DNA of 64,000 nucleotides from Lichina pygmaea (Eukaryota; Ascomycota; Lichinomycetes; Lichinales; Lichinaceae). Below, in pieces: positions 10,368 through 19,504 of the stretch. The first letter of the stretch is position 1. Every line of letters begins with the position of its first letter. The stretch covers positions 868,001-932,000 of the forward strand of contig OY730174.1 in NCBI GenBank assembly GCA_963422465.1, in the 5' to 3' direction. Position numbers and translations under genes: made by a program. Under the pieces are notes generated by a model. The model saw nothing but the letters and a program-made list of their open reading frames with translations. It searched no databases and was not told the origin of the DNA.

Positions 10368-13131
10368 ATGGCGACGACGGTGACTCAGCTATCTGCGCTG
10401 GTGAAGGTGGAGCCCGCCGCCATCAGCAGCCCTGAACTTTCATCCAACACCCTGCCGCTGCACAACATGGAGAGGTTCGACCGTCCTGCGTCCTTCAAGG
10501 AAGAAGCAGTGCCGCTGGAGAAGCTCTCGTTCCAGCCGATCGACCGCTGCGCCTACACGCCAAAATATCTCGGCTCGTCGGACCAGGAGGCCTTGGGCTG
10601 CGAATGTGGCGAGGAATGGGGTATGCAAGAACCCTCCCCACTCTCGGCGTGCTGTGGCCATGTGTATTCGAAGACGAGCTTGGTACTGACCTCAGCACGG
10701 TGAAGATGGCGATCGTAACGAAGCCTGTGGAGATGATTCGGACTGTATCAATCGTATCTGCAAGGTCGAGTGTGTCGATCAGGAGTCTAGCTGCGGTTCG
10801 GGATGCCAGAACCAGCGCTTCCAGCTGCGGCAGTACGCCGATGTCGAGGTCTTCAAGACCGAGAAGAAAGGCCATGGCTTGCGAACGCGGCTGGGCCTGA
10901 GTCCGAACGCGTTCATCTACGAGTACATCGGTGAGGTGATCAACGAGTCCGCCTTCCGCCGCCGCACGATCCAGTACGACGAGGAAGGGATAAAGCACTT
11001 CTACTTCATGTCCTTGCAGAACGGCGTCTTCATCGACGCTACCAGAAAGGGCAACCTCGGCCGCTTCTGCAATCATTCGTGCAAGCCAAACTGCTACGTC
11101 GACAAGTGGATCGTCGGCGACAAGGTGCGTATGGGCATCTTCGCCAAGCGAGCCATCCGAGCCGGGGAAGAGCTCGTCTTCGACTACAACGTGGACCGCT
11201 ACGGCGCCGACCCGCAACCATGCTACTGCGGGGAACCGAACTGCACCGGCTTCATCGGTGGCAAGACCCAGACCGAGCGCGCCACGAAGTTGGCCACTCA
11301 GACGCTCGAGGCCTTGGGCATCGACGACGGCGAGGACGACTGGGACATCGCCGTCCCCAAGCGGACCAGGAAGAAACGGGCCGGCGAGGACGACGAGGAC
11401 TACGTCGACCGTCAGGCGCACAGATCGCTCGACGAGCGCGGCGTCAGGAGCGTCATGCCGACGCTGATGCAGTCGCGGGAGAAGTGGATCGTGGTGCGGC
11501 TGCTGGCGCGCATCCAGGCCTGCGACGACGAGCGCATCCGGAACAGCGTCGTCCGGCTCCGCGGATATCAGACCATGAGCTCAACCCTGCAGATCTGGAG
11601 GGAGGACGTGAACGTGGTCCTGCAGGTGCTCGACATCCTCGACCAGTTCCCGCGCCTGACCCGGAACAAGATCACGGACTCGAAGATCGAGTCGACCATC
11701 GAGGGCCTGCTCGGATCCGAGGACGAGCGGGTCCAGCATCGGTGCCGGGCCCTGCTGGACGACTGGGGCACGCTCGAGCTGGCCTACCGCATCCCGCGCA
11801 AGAAGAGAGACCCGAACGACGCGGCCGCGTCGGACCGACCCGACCGTCGCGAGCTGCGTCACAACAGCCGCGACAGGCGCAAGTCCCGCTCGCGTTCCCG
11901 CTCGGGATCACGGTCGAGGTCGACCGAGACGTCGCGAGTGCCCTCGGCCGCACCGACGGGCCCAAGGCTCGCCGTCGTCGGACGGGCTCCCGGCCTCCAC
12001 GACATGCCCCGAGCGCCGTTCCAGCCTCGAAGACCGTTCAATCCCTTGCCCCAGGGATGGTTCGCCGCGCAGCAGGACGGCCGAGCCTACTACTACAGCG
12101 TCGCGGGTCAGACGAGCTGGACGCGACCGACGATGCCGGCGCAGCAGCCGCCACCGCCACCGAAGATGGTCTCGAACGAGCAGAAACTGCAGGAGATCAT
12201 CGACAGCATCACGACGGAGAAGCCGCGCGAGAAGCCAACGCCGCCGCAGGCGCCGGAGGCGCCTCCCGAGCCGCCGCCCGAGCCCGTCAAGGAGGTCAAA
12301 GCGAAGCCGGAGAAGTGGAGGTCGTACGGCGAGGAGAAGCGAAAGAAGCTCTACGAGAACACGGTGAGTCGAACGGACGGCGGCCCCCGAAGCCGGGTCG
12401 GCAGCTCTAGTGTCCGTACTCGGGTCTGGAGCTACGTCTGACGCTCCGGTAGCTCTTCCCACACATTCAGTACGTCGTGAACAAATACAAGACCAAACTT
12501 CCGCGGGAAGATCTCAAGCGGTTTGCGAAAGAGGCAAGTTTGATCCCTCCCCTTAGCTCTGCCCACCCGTCGTGACCGCTTGGCCAAGTTTGTCCCGGAC
12601 CACGGCAACCTCTTCCTCGTCCGTTGCTCTCTGCTGACACGGACGGACAACCTCCGTCTTGTTGTCGTACAGGCAGCCAAGAAACTCGTCACCTCCGACT
12701 TCAAGAACAACCGCGTTGAAGATCCAACCAAGATCTCGACCAAGCAGGAAAAGCAAGTGAAGAAGTGGGTCAAGGACTACTTTGACAAGGCCGTCGTCAA
12801 GAAGCGCCAGCACGACGCCAAGAAGGCTCAGCGGCGGGCTGGCGCAGGCGACGCGACCGCATCACCATCACCTCTCACGCCGGTCATCAGCGGGGGCCCC
12901 ATCAAGGACAGCCCGGCTTCCAACGACGACGACGAGGACGACCACGACATACCCATGACGGGAGACGGCGAGAAGGACGACGGCGACGGAGACGACGATC
13001 ACGAGGTCGATGGCCACGGGGACGTCAAGATGCAGGACCCCGACACCAGCCTCGGCATCGCGATGGACATTCAACTCGGCTCGACCGCCCCCAGCGCTGT
13101 AGACCCACAGTCGTCGGGACCGAGATCCTAG
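10368..13131 (+). CDS. SET2: SET2 histone H3-K36 methyltransferase
   Basis: Nuclear enzyme that methylates H3 lysine 36 and rides on phosphorylated RNA polymerase II. Exons 10368-10620, 10706-12363, 12453-12533 and 12673-13131 give 816 aa. Seen in order: AWS cysteines (ACGDDSDCINRICKVEC, about residue 90), SET domain (FIYEYIGEVINE, GRFCNHSCKPNC, VFDYNVDRYG, about 145-250), post-SET (CYCGEPNCTGF, about 255), RS-rich stretch, WW domain (LPQGWFAAQQDGRAYYY, about 531), and SRI domain (KKLYENT-LFPHIQYVVNKYK to KNNRVEDPTKIS, about 620-705). The C-terminal tail is acidic. Intron 1 (10621-10705) must end at the AG of GTGAAG, since this gives EEWD-GDRNEACG as in orthologues. Intron 2 (12364-12452) is GTGAGT..TAG. 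Intron 3 (12534-12672) starts GCAAGT after KRFAKE and is probably a GC-AG intron. A GT-AG alternative (GTTTGA, acceptor two codons on) changes one residue. Confidence 0.95.
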
Positions 13132-14378
13132 CCGCGTTCCTGTGGATTGGGTCCTTGCATGTTGGGATGAGGAGTCTCTGGGCGTTGCGGCTTCCATGGG
13201 CATCGAGCGCGACCGTGTCCGCCTTGGATACCTATCCTGTGTTTACGTTCCGTTCTCTCAGCGTTGCCGGGCACGTGCCGGTGACATTGCAAGGGCGGGG
13301 GCGAGGGAGGCACGATGTACACGGTAGGCCATGGCTTCGTAACTTATTGGAGAACGACCAGCTGCTGCGGACCGGGAACCGGGAGCAGTTCGATCACGTG
13401 ACCTGGAGCGACTTGACGACCGCAAATAGGTGATCTGCAGCCGGTGGACAGATAGGTAATCCATCACCATCATCATCATCGTCGTCGTCGTCCCCGCTGA
13501 GCAGACCACCTCTGCATTTTGAAACACACCAACTAGAAAATCAATGGAGCGTAATCTGACGGCGATTGAACACTTCAGGCCCGTTCATGAGCATTGCAGT
13601 GTGTTGGCGCGGCACGTCGGCCCCAGCCAAGCTCGGCTCGAGGACGACGGCCGGCCGCGTCACGACGCAGCCGGTGAAGGTGCAGCGATTCAGTGTATCT
13701 TGATGGCCTTCACCATTTCCGGAGCTACCAGTAGCTGGGCACATACTGCTCTTCTTGCGGCGCAGCAGAACATGTCGCGCAACCTCGCGATGATCGCCTC
13801 AGAGCTACTTCACGGCCGCCGCCTCGACCGGTCCTGGCTCGATCCCAGTCACGGACAGTCTTCTCGGCAACAGCATCAGTACGCAGGTTCCCAGGATGAG
13901 CCGTCGCTCAGACAGTCGCCACGACTGCGAGGCCGCAAACGACGACGAAGACGAGGACGAGCCGCACACCCCCTGGTGATGTCTTCTCCGAGGACGAGCG
14001 CCCGCGCCGCACGTCGAGATGGCTATCCTCGGTCCCAACCCGTGGCGTGCGATCGCCGAGCTCGACACGGCCTACGATACGAATAGTCTGAACAGGACGG
14101 TGGACTATACCAAGAGCCATAGGAATTAATATGCTGTGTCCCTTCCCTCCTCCTCCTCTTCCTTCCCCGTGATGGCTGCCAACCATCCTGGTACCACGTC
14201 CGGGGTCTAGAAAGGGTCAAAGCTGACGGGGAGCGCTGCGAAAAATTGGGGTATTGCGGACTTGGACAGTCACGTGGTACTTGACGTACAATATGGCTCC
14301 CCATCACAATCACGACAACTCTCAGATTGGGCAGAAAGGCTTCATGTGTCAGCCCACATATATTTCTTCATTGGATAG
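13132..14378. other. SET2 downstream region; possible upstream exons of an unidentified gene
   Basis: Holds the SET2 3' UTR and a CAT/GTC trinucleotide run (about 13464-13492). The 180-codon open frame 13544-14086 has a basic NLS-like stretch (RLRGRKRRRRRGR) but no known domain. Another frame, 14018-14074, reads MAILGPNPWRAIAELD and looks more protein-like. It could be an exon joined to the one at 14379, but I could not settle the splicing. Confidence 0.35.
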
Positions 14379-14504
14379 GCGCAGCTTGCCCGGATTCCGC
14401 TCGGCTACAGCAACCTCGCTCTGCACAAGGTGACCACGCCGCCCGAGCTGGTCAACGCCCTGATCGACTGGCCCGTCCCGGGCAACTTGGTGCCGCGCGA
14501 CTAA
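14379..14504 (+). CDS. Possible terminal exon of an unidentified gene
   Basis: Directly after a TTGGATAG acceptor-like site the frame reads AQLARIPLGYSNLALHKV and ends ALIDWPVPGNLVPRD before TAA at 14502. Codon use is strongly GC-biased at third positions like the host genes, and the peptide looks like real folded protein rather than chance. I do not recognise the family. Upstream exons probably lie in 13750-14100. What else: a decayed gene remnant at the edge of the transposon block. Confidence 0.4.
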   Translation, partial: AQLARIPLGYSNLALHKVTTPPELVNALIDWPVPGNLVPRD

Positions 14505-16118
14505 TTCTCGACGCTGAGAGGCGGCCTCATGCGAAACAGAAATGCTCGTGGACAAAACGCCTGCGGAGAGCTAGTGCGTAAGACCTTTGTCGAGTTGCCT
14601 TGTCCGTTGGTGGGGATACGGGCCCACCTTCGATCGACGGTACGCCGGAGACCTGCTCCATGACGCCGCAGGTCTCGTGCCGGCCTGCGACGAAAGCCAT
14701 TGGAAGAAAAACCAAAAAGAGAATCGCAGGGAAAACCACCTTGGAAGTCTCAGCTCCATGCGGTAAAGCTGCACAAACAAAATGAGCCAAAAGGCCAACT
14801 ATGACCGGCAAGTCTCCCAGACATCTCCAGTCTGGAGTGCTCGGGTGCCAGGAATGCACATGCTGTGCAACGCCTTGGACAATGGGAGGGGTCGGCCTTG
14901 AGGCCAGCCAACCCAACGATCTAAGTATTCCCTTTCCGCCGAAGGTGCTCCCTCAACACTGCCATAGTCCATCAAAGAGGAAACCCCCGCAGAGGCCGAC
15001 AGAACGACGGCGATGCGATGGCTGTCTATTGCAAGCACTGCGAGCCTGATTGTAGAGAAATCCAAACCAGAGTGAAGACAGAACCTACAGATACCTGATC
15101 ACGATGCTGCCCCGCCAGAAGTTTTTCACTCTACTTGATGGCCACTTCAAAATTCTCGGAAGCCATGCCAGCAAGACTGAAAAAGGATTCCATCAACATC
15201 GATATTGTCTTGAAATTAAGATTCGAGGTCGCCTCGGACAGAATCCCAGCAAAGGTCGTCCAGAAGGAAAAGTTGGGGAAGGCTGGAGAACTGGTCCACC
15301 TTCACGCTGTCCCAGAGAGCGAGGACAAGAGTTACGACCTCACAGCAATAGACAGGACCGGCATCAATCTGGCCGGTATTTTGTCTCATCCATGAATGTC
15401 TGGGCACAGCCAAAGGCCCGGGTGGTCAAGGCTATGCAAACGCACTAGGAGTTCATGTCTGAGGAGTTTATCGACAAGATTCGTTGCCTGGACGATGTCA
15501 CTTTGGCTGCAAGAGGGGCAAGAGTGGGAGCTACACCTGTGGGAGCGGGAACTAGAATTGCTGCATGTAGTATCCTTAGAATACCGCCATCGAGGTGATG
15601 GCTTTTGGTGAATGATGGCATCTGTCACGACTGCGACGGGGTTTGGCTCACGTGACGTCCGTGCACGTGACTCTGACCCCTATAAGCACCCTCGAGGTCC
15701 CGTGAGGCGCTTGTCATCCCTATTTGTATATCATTTTCCATTACAATTGTGTTCCACATCAGTGGAGCTAGTCTTGGTGGCTTAACGAAGACAACTCTCA
15801 CTGTACAATATTCCTTGGACCATCTACTGGTCATGTGGCTGGGGTGCTTGAACTCGGCATCCCGAGTCCTGTTCCTGACTAGAAGAAAGCCAGAGAGCTA
15901 CCTGGGACTTACATCAAGGTGTCACCAGCTCAGCTAGTCCGTCAGTCAACCAATTCAACCTCTTCATACAAGCTCTGAGCACGTCGGACCAAGATCCAGC
16001 CGTGCGTGGCGCTCCTAGGCCTAATCCCGAGCAGTATCTTACTAAGTCTGTTTATAAGTTTATGTTAGATGTGGAAAGCTGACTGGATGGTTATGCTCAG
16101 TCCATCAACCACATCTCT
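14505..16118. other. Repeat-rich border, no supported gene
   Basis: Falling GC content and short interrupted frames. A frame at 15135-15395 reads protein-like (RLKKDSINIDIVLKLRFEVA) but I do not recognise it. At 15622 a TGTCACGACTGCGACGGGG string, followed by a TATAA-like box at 15681, looks like the start of an LTR. No matching partner is visible in the window. Confidence 0.35.
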
Positions 16119-17634
16119 GTCATGCCAGTGACACCCCTGTCATGCCGGTGCCATCCTCTGGCACCTGGGGGCCGGGGCTTCACCATCTCGCCACATCCGC
16201 AGGGTATAGCTGGCTCGCCTTTATGCTATATCAATCACTCCGATTCTAGCCAGAAAGATCATCTCCACCTACATCAATTTTTATCGACCTCTAGTTATCC
16301 TTATCGTGACAACCCCAGCAAGCCTTCAAACACCGCTGAACATCAACACCCCACTTCTTCAACCATCTTTTGATCTCGTACAAGCGTGGAGACAAAGGTC
16401 GTGTTGAACACAAGTATGTTTTGATTACAGCACTTCGATACATACCAGGTATGTCGAGCTTCGCCATGTCAAGTTACATGTCACCACTTATCTTACACTC
16501 TATCTCTACCAGTACGTATGTACATCCACAGTTGTTCTGATTTACATTTACTTGTCAGTGCACCTTCAGGTATGAGCATCTCCACCACTCATGTCGAGGC
16601 GTTCTTCGCCACCGAAATCACCGGGCTGAACAGGTCGTTCATCAGATCATTCCATCAATCGATCGAGAACTGAAAAATTGTCATGATCCACAAGGATAGT
16701 GTTGGCCCGGCAGTCTTGTCGGTGGAGATCCTATCATTCAAGTTCCCTGACATCTACATCGGTGGTTAATGTATTGCTCGCCAGCGTATACGATCCCGCT
16801 AAGGTAGGTCTGGACTACTCCTTCTCGAGAAGACCCGTTAGCCAGACGAACTGACTGTCGGCGGATGCCGACTGAGGATGATCTTTGAGTTTTCAAACAT
16901 CTGTTCCCTGGATCGAGTGATCTCAGACTCTCGATTGCAGGATGGATGATCATCCTCTTTGAAGATCGGCAAAGAATAGAGTGGTATTGGAAACCTGATA
17001 ATTTCGACGCGATTGATGGTCCCAGGGTTGGCTGCGATCTTGCAAGGTTTTATCCGAAATCTGAGCGATGGAGGAGAGGGAACCCTCCTGCGACGATTCC
17101 ACTTATAGTCAGCCGCTTGTGTGGTTTGTTTTCCTTGCGTTGCAGAACGCCTGATGGTCGTGATATTATCACTTTCAGAACCCGTCACCTGCACAAGACA
17201 TGCTGTTGTCGAGACTAGGGATTTGGCCCAAAGATAGTTTTATTCCTTTGACTAAAGTAATCCACAGCTCCATCCTGGTATGGCACCACTTGTTACGCGC
17301 AGCTTTCATTTCGCACAAACGGCACTCATGTGGTCGACACCCTTCATACCATATCCATCGACTTTGTTCTTCCTTTGCCAGAATCCAAAGATGGGCATGA
17401 CAGCATACTAACCATCATGTACAAGTCCTCCAAGGGAGTCGGCCTCATCCCCAGCAAGACAATACACACGGCCAAATGATAGGCGGAGCGGCCATAAGAC
17501 ACCTGAACGTCGCAGACTGGGGCCTTCCACGAGCAATTATCTCGGACAGAGACTGGAGGGTTTCTGTCGGGGTTTTGGAAGGCAATGTGCAAGCGATTTC
17601 AGACTGACCTTCTTGCCAGTATCGCATATCACCC
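16119..17634 (+). mobile_element. Old Ty3/gypsy fossil, left part (integrase)
   Basis: The right end of this stretch (about 17320-17634) encodes a clear gypsy integrase core: SIDFVLPLPESKDGHDS, then DWGLPRAIISDRDWRF, then AYHP at the LINE insertion point. The first part starts TGTCATGCCAGTGACACCCC, a plausible LTR beginning, and has a TATATC box near 16224, so it may be LTR and leader. The middle is unrecognisable. The element is a badly broken fossil and the oldest layer of the nest, because the LINE interrupts it. The left boundary is uncertain. Confidence 0.6.
17621..17634. repeat. LINE target-site duplication, left copy
   Basis: ATCGCATATCACCC, identical to 61848-61861. It marks the left junction of the LINE inside the gypsy integrase fossil. 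Confidence 0.95.
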
Positions 17635-17746
17635 GGCCTGCAACGACTCGAACCTCCACGTGGTGCAGGCTGGGAACCTCGGGGCAGTCGATGGCGGGCG
17701 GCTTCCCAGGCTGCTCGTAGTCGCTGCACCGAGAGCTAATCGAGTC
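17635..17746 (+). ncRNA. HDV-like self-cleaving ribozyme at the LINE 5' end
   Basis: The nested double pseudoknot of the HDV family can be drawn by hand. P1 is GGCCTGC (17635-17641) with GCAGGCT (17665-17671), seven pairs including the hallmark G1.U. P2 is GACTCGA (17645-17651) with TCGAGTC (17740-17746), seven perfect pairs. P3 is ACC (17652-17654) with GGT (17662-17664), and L3 is TCCACGT. P1.1 is GG (17672-17673) with CC in L3 (17656-17657). P4 is CTCGG (17678-17682) with CCGAG (17729-17733), extended by GCAG/CTGC. J4/2 is AGCTAA, matching the CNRA core with C17736 as the candidate catalytic cytosine. Cleavage would fall between 17634 and 17635, exactly the TSD/LINE boundary. Known: such ribozymes free the 5' end of R2, RTE and L1Tc-type retrotransposon RNAs. 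Confidence 0.9.
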
Positions 17747-18726
17747 ACCGGTCGAGCTGCTGGTGTTGCGGAGCGACGGGCCACCGGAGGTGTCGCGCAG
17801 GCACCCTGGACGCCCCCGTGAAACAGCTACAGCAGAACAGAGGACTGCGACCAAGCTTGGGAGATGAAAACCACCCGACAGACGACTACCGTGTACGCTA
17901 CGGCCCGAAGCCAGCCCCACAGCTGGTGGATGTGAAGTCTAGGCGTCTGATAGGGCACCTCTGGAGTAGTCGAGAGGAGTTCTCGTCACGTCACCCTCCT
18001 AGCAGAGTCTCCAGCTAACGCGTGAGGATCTGCTAGGGGGGGAGTGGCCTTGGCACCGCGGCGTTGTTAATCGAACGGGGACCACCTGTTAAAGAAGGAG
18101 AGTGGTCGTACGAGGAGACGTCGCCGCTCCAGTGCCTAAGGGCCGTGTGATAGCCAAAGTGCTGGCTTGATGGTTTTGCCTAAGGCCTTGCCACAAAGTC
18201 TCTTCGTACGATCCACAATCTGGGGCCAGGGGACTGGGTTATCCAGTGGGCCAACAGGTGCAACCGGGGCCCCACAGGCGACAGCGGACCAAGGAGAACT
18301 CCTCCCTACTTGGTTAGTGGGCTGGAAAGGCGGCCCTGCAGGTGCTGGCACGGCCTGCAGGGTCCGTAAGGCCTGCGAGGCATGGTCGGCCTTCGTACGA
18401 GAGATCTGCGAAGGTAACGCGAAACAGTTAACAACTGCGAGGCGTGGCATATAATGGCAGTGACGGAGGTAGGGCCTGGGCCTACTACGAGACTGTCTAT
18501 ATGGCCCGAGAGGACGGATGCGCATGCCGGTTCGTACGGAGTGCAGGCTTAGGCTGCAAACGACGAGCTCAGGGAGCAAACTACAGTTGGAGCGTGGGCT
18601 CCGGGCTGGTGACCCAGCACTCCGAAGCAGGATCCCAGGGGTGAGCACGTACGGCGGAGTGCAAGAGACCTCGGGACTGTGGGAAAGCGTGGTAGAGACC
18701 CTGTGGGGGGGTGCCAACTCTACACT
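17747..18726 (+). other. LINE GC-rich 5' leader
   Basis: Nearly 1 kb of GC-rich sequence between the ribozyme and the recognisable ORF1. No frame stays open with protein-like content. It holds strong local foldback: GGCCTTGGCAC (18046-18056) against GTGCCTAAGGGCC (18132-18144), enclosing GCGGCG/CGCCGC (18058-18063, 18122-18127) and GACCAC/GTGGTC (18080-18085, 18102-18107). It is either a structured 5' UTR or the decayed N-terminal half of ORF1. The composition changes sharply to AT-rich at about 18715. Confidence 0.55.
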
Positions 18727-18945
18727 ATGTTCTGGCATAGTACGACTGTGGCCACCTGGGTATCAGCTATCTTCACAAAGGAAGCAACTATCCAGCCCAA
18801 GAGATTCCCAGTCCTGATCCATGGAGTCAGAACTGAAGATATCCAGCCTGAAAATCTGGAGAAAACCTGCCAGACAATCCAGAACAGCAACCCATCACTG
18901 AGCAAGCAAATCACTATTCTGAGAGCTTACTGGTCTAAGAAGGCT
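18727..18945 (+). pseudogene. LINE ORF1, first visible part
   Basis: The frame opens with ATG at 18727 (MFWHSTTVATWVSAIF) and contains RFPVLIHGVRTEDI, the kind of segment that precedes the zinc knuckles in Tad-type ORF1 proteins. It ends at the A1 insertion (RAYWSKKA) and continues in phase at 31774. ORF1 products of this group bind the element RNA. The usual longer N-terminal region is not recognisable upstream, so the start is uncertain. Confidence 0.75.
18941..18945. repeat. TSD of A1, left copy (AGGCT)
   Basis: AGGCT, matched at 31769-31773 directly after the A1 3' LTR. Confidence 0.9.
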
Positions 18946-19504
18946 TGTTACGACCCAGGGGATGGGAGCCACCCATTTATAGGCAATCAGGCCGCGGGCT
19001 AGGCAAGAGGACACCATGGAAGTCAAGTGACCAACCAACAAGGGGTCACGTGACTGTCGAGACACACACAGGAGTCTCGACGCAGCATGCATGAAGCATC
19101 GAGACAATCTCACCAGTCTCGACGCAGGATGCATGAAGCATCGAGACAATCTCACCAGTCTCGACGCAGGGTGCATAACATGGTGGGACCGTCGAGACAA
19201 TCTCATCCGTCTCGACGTCGAGACTGTCGAGACAATCTCAACTGTCTCGACAGGCCAGCACTATATAGTCCGGTGATAGTTCCCTTATGGAACAATCGTC
19301 TTCAACTCATGTTGTGATCCAGACAACTAGATCTACTTCAATACAATCCTTTTGTACGAAGCCATTGATCAGGTGTCACCACCACCACGTTCCACCAAAC
19401 CCCTTCGCGCTCCTTGACATTCCTCTCCTGCGAGAACCAACCCGCCTTCCGCCTCTTGCCCTAATCCTATACTCGGATAGGACGGTACGGTACGGACCGC
19501 AACA
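18946..19504 (+). repeat. A1 5' LTR
   Basis: Starts TGTTACGACCC and ends GGACCGCAACA. It contains two full plus one terminal palindromic repeat modules (about 19070-19200), a TATATAG box near 19261 and the best-kept CpG content of all A-family LTRs here. The sequence after it (CTTTGAAGACC) does not resemble a usual tRNA primer site. Confidence 0.93.

Noticed and set aside
13544-14086. 180-codon open frame as a gene
   Set aside because: Its Arg-rich composition comes from reading a GAC/GAG-rich stretch out of frame. No domain is seen, and another frame (MAILGPNPWRAIAELD) looks better.
15622-15800. LTR starting TGTCACGACTGCGACGGGG
   Set aside because: Plausible start and TATAA box, but no end, partner copy or target duplication could be found in the window, so I did not call an element.
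18028-18150. Second HDV-like ribozyme in the LINE leader
   Set aside because: It has CTAAG near a stem, but no P1 with a GG start and no complementary strand in the right order, so the double pseudoknot cannot be formed.
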